Origin: Penium margaritaceum
Lineage: Eukaryota; Streptophyta; Zygnematophyceae; Desmidiales; Peniaceae
Assembly: GCA_023375785.1 (NCBI GenBank)
Contig: SZWC01003908.1
Location: 92,343-156,342 of the forward strand
Reading direction: 5' to 3'
DNA length: 64,000 nt
A program made the translations under genes and the position numbers. Positions 32,757 through 44,600 of the stretch are shown here, piece after piece; positions within the stretch are counted from its first letter, which is position 1, and each line of letters begins with the position of its first letter. The notes under the pieces are model-generated. The model saw only the letters and a list, made by a program, of their open reading frames with translations. It searched no databases and had not been told where the DNA came from.

Positions 32757-33870
32757 AGTGAAGAGATTCAACCAAGCGCGGGAAAATGGCGGGACCAACT
32801 AATCCCACTCGTCATCTAATACGTGATGCACATGAATGGATTAAAGAGATTCCCACTGTCCTTATCTACTATCCAGAAAAACCACAGCTAAGGGAAGGGG
32901 CTTGGAAAAATCAGCGGGGAAAAGAAGACCCTGCTGAGTTTGACTCTAGTCCGACTTTGTGAAATGACTCATGAGGTGTAGATACTAGTGGGAGGGTAAC
33001 CACAAGTGAAAAACCACTACTCTTGACATTATTCTACTTATTCCGTGATGTGGAGGCGGGGCTCAGCCCTTGCTTCTAGCGTTAAGACTTTGGCCGATCC
33101 TTTGGATGACATTGTGAGGTGGGGGATTTGGCTGGGGCGGCACATCTGTTGAGAGATAACGCAGGTATCCAGAGATGAGCTCAACGAGAACAGAAATCTC
33201 GTGTGAAGTAAAAGGGTAAATTCTCATTTGATTTTAAGTTTCAGTAGGAATACAAACTGTGAAAGCATGGCCTGTTGATCCTTTTGTACTTTGGAATTTG
33301 AAGCTAGAGGTGTCAGAAAATTTACCACATTGATAGCGGGCTTGTGGCAGCCGAGTGTTCATAGCGACATTGCTTTTTGATCCTTTGATGCCGGATCTTC
33401 CTATCATTGTGAAGCAGAATTCACCAAGTGTTGAATTGTTCACCCACCAATAGGGAACAAGAGCTGGGTTTAGACTGTCATGAGACAGGTTCGTTTTACC
33501 CTACTGATTGTTAGGTGCCGCAACAGTAACTCAACTAAGCACAAGAGGAACCATTGATTCACATAACTGGTAATTGCGCTTGGCTGAAAGGCCAGTGGCA
33601 CAAAGCTACCATGCTTGTGATTATGGCTGAAAGCCTCTAGGTCAGAATCCATCCTGGAAGCGGCAATTTTTACCTCCCCGGGTGTTACCCGGCTCAAAAT
33701 AGGGCTTCCTGTGCGCCTCTGAGAGCATATGCCGTGATTCGTCTGGACCGATTCCGATTTTTTGGGGAGATGAATCATTTGTAGACGATTTAAACCAGAA
33801 TGGGGTACTGAAAGTGGCAGGGTAGCCTTGCTTCTACGATCCACTGAGGTTCAACCTCTGTTCCTCCGGT
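30578..33870 (+). rRNA. 28S rRNA (decayed copy)
   Basis: Starts near CTAAATTCAGGCAGGAGCACC, with CCGCTGAA and AGGAAAAGAAACT following, and ends near GATCCACTGAGGTTCAACC. Length of about 3.3 kb is normal for a plant 28S, so no large intron is present. Damage is evident. The sarcin-ricin loop, which should read AGTACGAGAGGAACC, is AGCACAAGAGGAACC near 33537-33551. Near 30926-30950 about 20 bases are missing between CGAACAAGTACC and GAGAGTTAAA. It would normally form the peptidyl-transferase subunit core. Confidence 0.9.
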
Positions 33871-34318
33871 AACTCCCCTCCCCTCCCCTTCCCTCCCTCC
33901 CTAACGAGATGTTCACTTTCGGAAACACATGCGGGCTCAACTTCCACTCTCCTTTCAACCCATTCCACTACATGAACAGCCCGTAGACTCATCCATGCAC
34001 CGCCCTCGCACACAAATGCACTCTCCTGCCTGCACAGAATGCACATCCACACCCACACCCACATATCGCCCAACCTTTCCACACCCACCCGCTCGCACCA
34101 ACCAAAGCGCCCGCATGCCTCTTTCCCACTCCACGAGTCGTACCAACCCAGGCACCCTCGCGCCGCTTTCCCATCCCAAGGATCGTACCAACCCAAGTTC
34201 CTGCATCCCTCTTTTCCACCCCACGAGTCAAAACAATCTGCTCGCCATCCCACACACGCACTGCACACCTCTCTCTTGTCCCTTCCTCCATATCCTTGTC
34301 CCATTTTTCTCCCATTAG
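33871..34318 (+). other. 28S-5S spacer, left part
   Basis: C/T-rich sequence after 28S. It ends with CCCATTAG (34311-34318), one arm of the hAT target duplication. A 129-codon plus-strand frame here is low-complexity and shows no domain. Confidence 0.65.
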
Positions 34319-34450
34319 TAAGGCTGCACACCAAATCCAGTTTGCAAATCTGAACCTGGATTCGGATTCGCGGGTCAAATCCATGTCCTGGATTTGGATT
34401 TGCAGATCCAAATCCAAGATTTGCAAATCCCCTTGGATTCTCGAATCCTA
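34319..34450. repeat. hAT left terminal and subterminal repeats
   Basis: Terminal repeat, then at least eight copies of AAATCC/GGATTTG/GGATTCG-type hexamers in both orientations within about 130 bp. These are likely transposase-binding sites. Confidence 0.75.
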
Positions 34451-34733
34451 GCAAATCCACATATCTTCAATGTTACACCTTAACCACTGAAGCATGCATC
34501 ACCTTTAGAGTTTTTGTTCAAAGCCAAGTGAGTCATATGTACTCATGTTTTAACACCTCCATTGTAAACTGTGTTCCCTTTCACAGCATTGAAGTTGAAA
34601 CAAGATCATGTCACACATCAACAGCATGTCATTTTCCAAAAGCATGACGGCATGTCTGCCTTACACAACTTTGTACTTGACACTAACATCATCACTACTG
34701 ACTCATTCCTCGCACCATTGCATGACGGCATGC

Positions 34734-37417
34734 CTATTCACCACTGTCATGATCCCCACCATCTCCCTCACCATCATGACCACCGTCACCCTCAGCATCA
34801 CCGCCGGCATTGTCGTCATCCAGTGCATCGTCATCATCATCAAGGAAGACATCACCCTTGTCCTCGTTCTCCTGCCGTGCAACATGTGCCGCTCGGCGCA
34901 GTAGGTTGACACGCATTTCCTCCTCTTCGAACTCCAGAGCAATATCCCTGTTGGGTTTGACAGAAAAGTTGACTAGGAGAGGATCGTTGACCCAAGACTT
35001 CAGCAACATCAGGTTCTCGATTGTGAGATCAACCAGTGACTGGAAGAAATCAGTGATGACGTGCCGCCCTAGTGAAAAAAGACGCTCGGACGGTGTGCTG
35101 GTTGCCAGCACGGCAAACAGGTCCAATGCCGCAAGATGGAATGAAGGATACATCTACTCATGCTTGCGCATGTACTTCAGGATGTTGCATGCCCAGCCCT
35201 TCTTCACGTCCTTCGCCCAACACTCCACTTCCATGTCCAGAGATGAAGGCTGGAGTGGAACTTTAGGCTCTGCCGGTTCAGCAAACATGTCGGCACTCGC
35301 GTCCTCAAGGGCTGCAGCAAGCACACTGTTGTCCTGTTGAAGCCGCTCACTTCGGCGGGGAGGGAGCTGTTCAGCTGCAGCCATGGCACTGCCTTCTGAT
35401 GCCTGAGTGTTGTTCCCTGCATAAAATCCACAACCAGATGTTAGAACCATTCCCTGAACCCTTGAAAAGCTGAAAGGATAAAATGTGCGGCTACGGTTTA
35501 AAGAGGATGTACCATACCCAATGGTGTGGTTGTGGAGGACGACGTTGCAGCGACGTCGCTGCGTGCCTGAGAAGAAGAGGCTCCAGCAGCCGCGGCTGCT
35601 GCTGCAGCTGCTTTCGCAGTTGCAGCAGCAGCTTCCACAGCTTCTGCTGCAGCTGCTTCAGCAGTCCGGAGTTCCACCACCTTGGGGTTGTAAGGGCAGA
35701 GGAGGTCCACGACCTTCAGCTGCAGATATACGGCATTGGTGATACCAAGCTTTGGGTGCACATGCTCGTAGAACCGTAGGCGAAACCTGGGATCAATGGC
35801 AGTTGCCAGCACGTGGCACTCGCTGCACAGTTTCACGTACTTCTCCAGCTTTGTTGTTGTGGCGACGAAGCCCTCCTTCAGCTCGACAAGTAACTGCTCC
35901 TTGCAGTCCAATCTCCCAGCATTCCTGTGCCACTTACTCTTCCTCTCGGCTGCCAGCGCCTTCACGTGCCAAACCTGCATCTTCTCCAGCAGCGATGCAT
36001 AAAACGGGACGACGAGCGACAGTGTGGGATATGACAAGCCCGATATGTCATCTGTGAAGATTTTGAAGGGCTTCAAGATGACAGTGACCTGGCTGATGAG
36101 TTCCCAATTGTCAAAAGTCGGCCGCAGGTTCGGTCCGTCACGGCTGAACTCGGTAATCCAACTCTCCAAGACATCCTCGATGGCGATCACACGCTCACAC
36201 ATGTCAAGTGCACTGTTCCAACGGGTCTCCGTGTCCAGGTGAAGGGACAAGTACTTCTGGCCGGCCTCCTTCACCGCCTCTTTCAGTGACTCCTCCCTTG
36301 TCCGAGTCCTTGTGACAAACACTGCGATGCTACAAACCTGCTGCAGGATGGAGGCGATGCGCAGTTACTTTAGCAAGTCACCAACCGCAAGGTTGATGAC
36401 ATGTCCAAGACACCGGATGTGCTCGGCCTTGGTGAAGCTGTTGTTGTTGGGGATGATGTAAGAGTCGATCATGGAGTCATTGGTGGACTCATTTTCCACC
36501 GTGAGGCAGTACATGTGTTCCCACTGGCCCCACTGCTGCAGCGCTCCCTTGAGAAAGTTGTACAGGTTGTCGGCCGTCGCACCTCGGGCAATGGAGGGGA
36601 AGGCGAGTGCAATGGTGCGGACCTTGTAGTTGGTGTCGATCCAGTGCCCGGTGACGCTGAGGTACTTGGTGTTGTTAATCGCCTTCCAACCGTCAGTCGT
36701 GAAACTGATGGCGCAGGCCACGGCTCCCAAAAGAGTCTTGATGCGGGCGCGGTAAGCCGGTGCTGCTGTCTTGATGAGCCGCGCAAAGGTCATCCGTCCG
36801 GGGACTGCTGTCGCAGGATTTGCATGTGCAAAAGCTTTGGCGAGCCAGAACGATTCCATGGATGAGAAGGACAAGTTCTTGTCCACCAGGTGCTTCCACA
36901 AGCAAACGAGGAAGAACTTCTTCCGGAAGATGAGGCCAACCTCGTGGGCTCCGCGGGCAACCGGTGCGTTCTCTGGGTTGGCGGCTGCAACCTCAACTTC
37001 TGCACTGACGATAGCAGTGCAGGCCTGTTCCAGCTTGGCGGCTGCAACCATGGCCTTCAACTGGGCATGCCGATCCTTGTGCACCTTCCGTAGGTGCTTC
37101 CACATTGTGGAAGTGGCACTGTCCTTGCAGGAAATCGTGACTGGCTTGCTCGGATGCCGTGTGCAGAGGAAGCACATGGCACGCACGGGATCCATGCCGA
37201 GCTTTTTGAAACATCCCCACATGAGGGAGTCTCGGCGCTTGAGTTTGTCTCCAACCTCGCCATCCTCAATGTCTTCTTCCTCTTCTGAGTCAGGGCGCTC
37301 GTCGTCGTGAGGAGGAGAAGTGACATCTCCCGTTGTTGCATCTGCAGGTCCGACGTCGGCCATGACGGCAGCAGGATTGCACGAAGACCCAACCTTCGGC
37401 TCACGGGTGAAAGCCAA
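34734..37417 (-). pseudogene. hAT transposase, two in-frame stops, one intron
   Basis: Would cut and paste the element by an RNase H-like DDE reaction. From ATG 37417, an acidic N-terminus is followed by a BED zinc finger (W67, C82, C85, H108, H113). Then come the RNase H-like start (D242 in TTDGWK, SVTGHWID) and CLTVENESTND, where the family normally has Asp in VDNAS: Glu308 here. A TAA at 36365-36367 interrupts after residue 350. The same frame continues through TRWNSALDMCERV and an Ala-rich tract. A probable 101-bp GT-AG intron follows (35517 to 35417, donor G|GTATGG, acceptor TTATGCAG|GG) and keeps frame. A TAG lies at 35154-35156, just before the C-terminal dimerisation region (YPSFHLAALDLFAVLATSTP, SERLFSLGR, ENLMLLKSW) and an acidic tail. 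Both stops could be C-to-T from Gln codons. Inactive as it stands. Confidence 0.88.
35417..35517 (-). other. Probable spliceosomal intron in transposase
   Basis: On minus, GTATGGTACATCC follows coding sequence and TTTTATGCAG precedes the resumed frame. Removing 101 bp restores one frame in phase 1, and the unspliced reading ends at a stop within about 20 bases of the donor. Confidence 0.7.
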
Positions 37418-37907
37418 ACAGTCTTAACTGACCTGCTTGACGAACAGGTTGGAGAGGGGTGGCTTGTGGCACACAAATATTACGGGAGGGGGGGGAGAGT
37501 GGGGCACAGCGTGCGGCATCGCACCGCACCCGGTAGAGGCATCAGTAGCCCGGAAATGTGGGCTGATTCTGAATGTATCCAAGGCTGTTGTATGGGCTGC
37601 CATGACTCTACAAATCAAAAGCAGACCTCATGGCAAAGACATATCTTTTAGCATGTGTCGGAGTGCTCACATGCAAACATGGATGGTTTACGTTTGAACC
37701 TTCAAAATGGACCTCTTTCGTTACGCGTTTGGATGCATCCCATTGGCTACAATCGGGCCACATCCTCACGACGCATTGCATTGTTGCACTCATCGCATGG
37801 CGCCTTGGTGTGGTGCACAAGTTCCATGTGGATGCAGACGAGGATTCGTTCTTCTGCAGCCTCAATGACAGAGAGTCGAACCCGTAGCAACACCCATTTT
37901 CTCCCCC
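37418..37907 (-). other. hAT 5' region upstream of transposase
   Basis: About 490 bp between the transposase ATG and the gap. It has a G-rich run near 37485-37498 and no recognisable domain. It should hold the transposase promoter; I see no clear motif. Confidence 0.5.
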
Positions 37908-37985
37908 NNNNNNNNNNNNNNNNNNNNNNNNNNNNNNNNNNNNNNNNNNNNNNNNNNNNNNNNNNNNNNNNNNNNNNNNNNNNNN
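37908..37985. other. Assembly gap (78 N) beside a C homopolymer
   Basis: The gap is followed by 24 consecutive C (37986-38009). The real length and sequence are unknown; a long G/C homopolymer probably stopped the assembly. Confidence 0.95.
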
Positions 37986-38009
37986 CCCCCCCCCCCCCCC
38001 CCCCCCCCC

Positions 38010-38137
38010 ACGGATTTGATGGAGGATTCGGGAATCCCTAAACAACACCTGGGCTTGGATCCGGATTCATGAATCTATATCCGGATTCGGGATTCGTGAA
38101 CCGGATCAATGAATCCGTGGATTTGTGTGCAGGCTTA
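38010..38137. repeat. hAT right terminal and subterminal repeats
   Basis: Repeated GGATTCG/GAATCC/GGATCC motifs in both orientations, ending in the terminal repeat TGGATTTGTGTGCAGGCTTA. It mirrors the left end. Confidence 0.75.
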
Positions 38138-38445
38138 CCCATCAATTTCACCACTTTGTATGCCACTAACACAACAAGCCTCTACCGTGCGCGACCGCCT
38201 CTCATCTGTCGCATTCACACGTCGCTACCACCACCCCACCCCATCCCTCCTCAACACCGCCCTTGCTGCCCACTCCCTAAACCATTGTCATGTGCACCTC
38301 CGTCTGTCCCACACTCCCTCCCCTCCTCTGTGTGTGGAAACAAAATGGATCAACGTGCCCAACACCGCCCACTCCGCTCGTCCACGTTGCATCCCCGGGC
38401 CCACTCAAGCACGTGTCGCATTCTCGACCCATCCCTTTCAAAGCA
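38138..38445 (+). other. 28S-5S spacer, right part
   Basis: Begins with the target-duplication copy CCCATCAA (38138-38145). About 300 bp of C-rich spacer without genes. Together with 33871-34318 the pre-insertion 28S-5S spacer would be roughly 750 bp. Confidence 0.7.
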
Positions 38446-38564
38446 TGGAACGATCATACCTGGGCTACTACTCTGGATCCCATTTGAACTCCACACTTAA
38501 GCGTCCGTGGGCAAGAATAGTACTGGGATGGGTGACCTCCCTGAAGTTCCTGGTGTCCCACCCA
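38446..38564 (+). rRNA. 5S rRNA gene linked to 35S rDNA (decayed copy)
   Basis: 119 bp, the normal 5S length, with CGATCATACC, GGATCCCAT, GAACTCC, TTAAGCG and AGTACTGGGATGGGTGACC in order. It reads on the same strand as 18S-5.8S-28S. Deviations include GACCTCCCTGAAGTTCC and a diverged first internal control region, so this copy is probably non-functional. It encodes the small RNA of the large ribosomal subunit, normally made by polymerase III from internal promoters. Its place between 28S and the next spacer repeats shows a linked 5S arrangement. Confidence 0.88.
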
Positions 38565-38633
38565 TGTTTATCTCCCAAAGGCCAACCCGAATCATCTCCG
38601 AGACTAAGGATCCAAAACTAGGATGTGAATGCC
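38565..38633 (+). other. Start of the next rDNA spacer
   Basis: Contains TCTCCGAGACTAAGGATCC (about 38594-38612), a partial 168-bp spacer repeat, then passes into 11-bp satellite. The rDNA unit therefore ends inside its own spacer. Confidence 0.7.
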
Positions 38634-41600
38634 ATCATTGCGCCCTAGTTGTGCCCTAGTTGCGCCCTAGTTGTGCCCTAGTTGTACCCTATTTGTGCCC
38701 CAATTGCACCCTACATGCGACCTACTTGTGCCCTACATGCGCCCTATTTGCACCCTAATTGTGCCCTAGATGCACCTCAGCGAGGCACTAGCTCCGCCCT
38801 AGTTGCGTCCTAGTTGCATCCTTGTTGCGTCCTAGTTACGACCTAGTTGCGTCCTACTTGCGTCCAATATGAGCCCTAGTTGTATCCTAGTTGTGCCGTA
38901 GTTGCGCCCTAGTTGTTCCCTAGTTGTACCCCAGTTGCGTCCTACATATGCCCTGGTTGCGCCATAGTTGGCCATTGTTACGTCTTACTTCCGTCCTACT
39001 TCCACCCTCCTTGTGTCCTACTTACACCCTAATTGTGTCCTACTTGCACCCTAGTTGTGCCCTAGTTGCGCTCTAGTTCTTCCCTAGTTGCGCCTAGTTA
39101 TGCACTAGCCATGCCCTAGTTGCACCCTAGTTCCATCCTAGTTGCGCCCTACATATGCCCTGTTTGGGCCCTACTTGCGCCCTACTTGCACCTTAGTTGC
39201 ACCCTAGTTGCGCCATAGTTGTGCCCTAGTTACGCCCAAGTTGCACCTCAGTTGGGCACAAGCTACACCCTAGTTGCACCCTATTTACGCCCTAGGTATG
39301 TCCTACTTGTACCCAACTTATGCCCTAGTTGCGCCCTAGTTGCACCCTAGTTGCACCTTAATTGAGCATTCGCTATGCCCTTGCGTCCTTGTTGCATCCT
39401 AGTTGTGCCCTATTTGTGCCCTTCTTACACCCTACTTGCACCGGAGTTGTGCCCTGGTTGTACCCGAGTTGCGTCCTACTTACGTCCTACATGCGCCCTA
39501 TTTGAATCCTAGTGATGCCCTAATTACGTCCCAGTTGCGTCCTACTTGCGTGGTACTTACATCCTAGTTTCGCCCTAGTTGCACCCTAGTTGTGCCCTAC
39601 TTCCGCCCTAGTTACACCCTTATTTTGCCCTAGTTGCACCCTGGTTGCACCCTACTTGCGCCCTACTTACGCCCTACTTGTGTCCTACTTGCGCCCTTGT
39701 TGCACCCTAGTTGTGCCCTAGTTGGGCCCTCTTTGCGTCCTATTTGCGTCCTACTTGCGCTCTAGTTGCGCCCTAGTTGCGCCCTACTTGCGTCCTTGTT
39801 GGGCCCTAGCTGCGCCTTACATGCGTCCTAGTTACGCCCTAGTTATGCCCTAGTTGTGCCCTAGATACGCCTCAGTTGGGCACTAGCTACACCCTAGTTT
39901 CCCCATACTTACACCCTAGTTGCACCCTACTTGTGCCCTCATTGCACCCTAATTGCGCAATAGTTGTGCCCTACTTGTGCACTTGGTACGCCCTAGTTGC
40001 ACCCTAGATGCACCTTAGTTGTGCCTCAGTTGGACACTAGCTACGTCCTAGTTACACCCTAGTTGCGCCCTAGTTGTGCGTTGGTCGCGCCCTAGTTGCG
40101 CCCTAGTTGTCCCCTAGTTGAACCCTAGTTGTGCCCTAGATGCGGCCTACTTGCTCCTTGGTTGCGCCATACTTGTGCCCTTCTTATGTCCTACTTTTGT
40201 CCTAGTTCCTCCTCAGTTTGGCACTTGCTACGCCCTATTTGCACCTTAGTTATGCCCTTGTCGCGCCCTAGTTGTACCCTAGTTGTGCAATAGTTATACC
40301 CTACTTGCGCCCAACTTACAACCTAGTTGAGACCTACTAGCCCCCTAGATATGCCCTAGTTGTGCCCTAGTTGTGCCCTAGTTGCGCCCTATTTGTGCCC
40401 TTGTTGCGCCGTAGTTGCACCGTAGTTGCGCTCTAGTTGCGCCCTCATTGCGCCCTACTTGTGCCCTACTTGTGTCCTAGTTGTGCCCTACGTGCGCCCT
40501 AGTTGCACCCTAGTTGCGCTCTAGTTGCGCCTCAGTTGGACACAAGCTACGTCCTAGTTGCGTCCTTGTTGTGCCCTAGTTGGGCCCTAATTGTGCCCTA
40601 CTTGCACCCTACTTGCGCCCTAGTTGCGCCCTTAGTTTTGCCCTAGTTGTATCCTAGTAGCACCCTAGTTGCGCCCTAGTTGCGCCTCACTTCGGCACTA
40701 GCTTTGCCCTAATTGTACCCTAGTTTGCCCTACTTATACACTACTTATGCCCTATTTGTGCCCTACTTGCGCCCATGTTTCCCTCTAGTTACTCCCCAGT
40801 TGCACCTTAGTTTTGCCACAGTTGAGCACTAGCTATGCCCTCGTTGCACCCTAGTTGCATTCTAGTTATGCCCTTGTTGCGCCCTAATTGCGCCCTACTT
40901 GTATCCAGCTTACGATCTCGTTGTGCCCTCGTTGTGCACTTGAAATTCCCTTCTTATGTCCTAATTGCGCCCTAGTTGTGCCCTAGTTGCACTCTAGTTG
41001 CGCCATTTTTGTGCCCTACTTCCGCCCTAGTTGGGCCCTAGTTGGGCCCTAGTTGCACCCTACTTTTGCCCTAGTTGTGTCCTATTTACGCCCTAGTTGC
41101 GCCCTAATTGCGCCCTAGTTTCGCCCTAGTTGTGCCCTAGTTTAAGCCCTACTTGAGCCCGAGTTATACCTTACTTGCGCCCTACCTGCACCCTACTTGC
41201 GCCCTACATGCGCACTAGTTGTGCCATGAATGCGCCCTAGGTGCCCCATAGTTGCACCATTTTTGTGCCCTAGTTGCACCTTTGCTGGGCATTTACAACA
41301 GCCTAGTTGTGTCCTAGTTGCGCCCTAGTTGCGTCCTAGTTACGCCCTAGTTGCACCTTCTTTGCACCCTAGTTGCACCGTAGTTGCGCTCTAGTTACAC
41401 CCTAATTCTACCTCAGATGGGCACTAGCTACGCGCTAGTTATGCCCTTTTTGCATCCTAGTTGTGCCCTACTTCCACAGTACTTGCACCCTACTTGCATC
41501 CTAGTTGCGCCCTAGTTGCGCCCTAGTTACGCTTCAGTTGGACACTAGCTACACTCTTGTTGTGCCCTATCTGCATCCTTGTTGCGCCCTAGTTACACCC

Positions 41601-44600
41601 TAGTTGTGCCCTAGTTGCACCCTAGTCGTGCCCTAGTTACACCCTCCTTCTAGCCTAGTTGTGTTCTAGTTGTGCCCTACTTGTGTCCTACTTGCGCCCT
41701 TGTTGCGCCCTAGTTGCACCCTAGTTGTGCTCTAATTGCACCCTACTTGCGGCAAACTTGCACACTCCTTTTGCCCCATTTGCACACTAGTTGTGCCAAA
41801 GATCCACCCTAGTTATGCCCTAGTTACGACCTAGTTACACCCTAATTGTACCCTAGCTTTGCCCTAATTGTGCCAGAATGGGCTCTAGCTATGCCCTAGT
41901 TACACCCTAGTTACGTACTAGTTGCACCCTACTTGCACCCTAGTTTTGCCATACTTGCACCCTAGTTGCGCCCTACTTGCATACTAGTTGCGCCCTTCTT
42001 GCACCCTAGTTATGCCCTAGTTACGACCTAGTTACACCCTAATTGTACCCTAGCTTTGCCCTAATTGTGCCAGAATGGGCTCTAGCTATGCCCTAGTTAC
42101 ACCCTAGTTACGTACTAGTTGCACCCTACTTGCACCCTAGTAGCGTCCTAGTTGTGCCCTACTTACACCCTAGTTTTGCCATACTTGCACCCTAGTTGCG
42201 CCCTACTTGCATACTAGTTGCGCCCTTCTTGTGCCTTAGTTGGGCACTAGCTACGCACTTGTTGTACCCTAGTTAAGCCCTAGAAGCACCCTAGTTGCAC
42301 CCTAGTTGCACCCAAGTTGCATCCTACGTGCACCCTATTTGCGGCCTAGTTGCGCCCTACTTGCTCCATGGTTATGCCCGACTTTCACCCTAGTTGCGCC
42401 TCAGTTGAACACAAGCTACGCCCTAGTTGCGCCCTAGTTGGACCCTACATGGGCCCTACTAGCGCCCTACATCCGCCCTAGTTGCACCCTAGTTGCACCC
42501 TTCTTTCGCCCTACTTGCACCCTAGTTACGCCCTAGTTGTGCCCTAGTTACGTCTTACTTGCACCCTACTTGTGCCCTAGTTGCACCCTAATTGTGTCCT
42601 AGTTGTACCCTACTTGCGCCCTAGTTGCGCCCTGCTGGCAACCTGCTTTTGCCCTAGTTTCGCCCTATTTGTGCCCTCGTTGTGCTCTGCTTGCGCCCTA
42701 CTTGCACCCTAGTTACGCCCTAGTTGCGCCCTAGTTGCACCCTAGTTAGGACCTACTTCTGTCCTAGTTGCACCCTACTTGTGCCCTAGTCGTGCCCTAG
42801 ATGCACCTTCGTTGGGCACTAGCTACGTCGTAGTTGCACCCGAGTTACACACTTGTTGCGCCCTAGTTGCGCCCTATTTGCACCCTACTTGCGCCCTAGT
42901 TGTGCCTCAGTTGGAAATCAGCTACACCCTAGTTGCGCCATAGTTGTGCCCTAGTTGCACTCTAGTTGTGCCCTTGTTTTGTCCTACTTGCGTAATAGTT
43001 TCGCCCTAGATGTACCTAACGTACGCCATAGTTGCACCCTAGTTGCGCCCTACTTGCCCCCTACTTGCGCCCTACTTGTGCCCTACATGCGCCCTAGTTG
43101 AGACCTAGTTGTGCCCTAGTTGTTCCCTACTTGCGCCCTTCTTCATCCCTACTTGTACCCTGGTTGTGCTCTACTTGTGTCCTAGTTGCGCCCTAGTTGC
43201 GCCCTTCTTGCACCCTAGTTATGCCCTAGTTGCGCCCTACTCACGCCCTAGTTGCATCCTAGTTGCGCCTCATTTGGGCACTAGCTATGCCCTAGTCGCA
43301 CCCTAGTTGCGCCCTAGTTGATCCCTAGTTGCGTCCTAGTTACGCCCTACTTGCGCTCTAGTTGCTCGCTAGTTGCGCCCTAGTTGCGCCTCTGTTGGAC
43401 ACTAGATATGCCCTAGTTACACCTTAGTTATACCCTAGTTGTGCCCTACTTGTGTCCTAGTTGAGCCTTACTTGAGGCCTAGTTGCACCCTACTTGCGTT
43501 CTAAATGTACCTGACTTGCATCCTAGGTGCGCCCTAGTTACGCCTTGATAAGGCACTATCTAAGCTCCACTTGAGCTCAGTTCCGCCCTAGTTCTGTCCT
43601 AGTTGCGCCCGTCTTGCATCCTATTTGCGCCCTAGTTGCACCCTAGTTGTGCCTTGATGCGCCCTTCTTGAGTCCTACTTGCGCCCTAGTTGCTTCCTAG
43701 TTGCGCCCTAGCTGCGCCCTACTTGCGCCCTACTTGCATCCTACTCACATCCTTTTGCGTCCTACTTGCATCCTTGCTGAGCCCTGCTTGCGCCCTACTT
43801 GTCCAACTTGCGTCCTAGCTGCACCTTAGTTACACCTTAGTTGTGTTCTATTTGTGCCCTACTTACAACCTAGTTTTGCCCTAGTTGCAACCTAAATGCG
43901 TCCTAGTTGCATCCTACTTGCGCCCTAGTTACGCCGTACGTGCGCATTCGTTGGATCCTTGTTGTGCCTCCGTTCAGCACAAGCTATGTCCTTGTTGCGC
44001 CCAAGTTGTGCCCTAGTTGAGCCCTTCTTGCGTCCTAGTTGCCCCCTAGTTGTGCCCTAGTTACACCTTAGTTTGGCATTAGCTACGCCCTAGTTGCACC
44101 CTAGTTGCACCCTAGTTGCACCCTAGTTGCGCCTTACTTGCACACTAATTGCCCCGTACTTGTGCCCTAGTTTCGACCTAGTTGCGCCCTAGTTGCGCCT
44201 GAGTTGCGCCCTAGTTGCACCCTAGTTGCACCCTAGTTGGGACCTGGTTGCGCTTACTTTGGGTACTAGCTACGCCCTAGTTACGCCCTAGTTACCCCCT
44301 AGTTGTGCCCTGGTTGCGGCCTTCTTGTGCACTACTTTCCCCCTCCATGTGTCCTAGTTCCGCCCTAGTTGCGCCCTTGTTGCGCCTTTGTTGCACTCAG
44401 TTGGATACTAGCTATGTCCTAATTGCGTCCTAGTTGCGCCCTAGTTGCGCCGTACTTGTGCTCTAGTTGTGCAATACCTGCACCCTACTTGCTTCCTAGT
44501 TCCGCCCTAGTTGTGCCCTAGTTGAACCCTTCTTGCGCCCTACTTGCACCATACTTGCGCCCTAGTTGCACCCGAATTGCGCCCCAGATGCACCCCACTT

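Larger units (their letters stand above)
34319..38137 (-). mobile_element. hAT-family DNA transposon
   Basis: Imperfect terminal inverted repeats: left TAAGGCTGCACACCAAATCCA, right (inverted) TAAGCCTGCACACAAATCCA. The flanking 8-bp target duplication is CCCATTAG against CCCATCAA, differing by two transitions. The termini are packed with GGATTTG/GGATTCG motifs in both orientations, as in hAT subterminal transposase-binding regions. The transposase gene inside reads on minus and has stops. A 78-N gap lies near the right end. The element is inserted between 28S and 5S of the rDNA unit. Confidence 0.9.

Noticed and set aside
36771-37310. 179-codon plus-strand frame opposite the transposase
   Set aside because: It is the shadow of the BED-finger and RNase H-like coding sequence on minus, which has clear family motifs.
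41811-42230. CRISPR array or phage-like repeat-spacer structure in the satellite
   Set aside because: Repeats are contiguous with no unique spacers, the unit is 11 bp, and all other evidence is eukaryotic.
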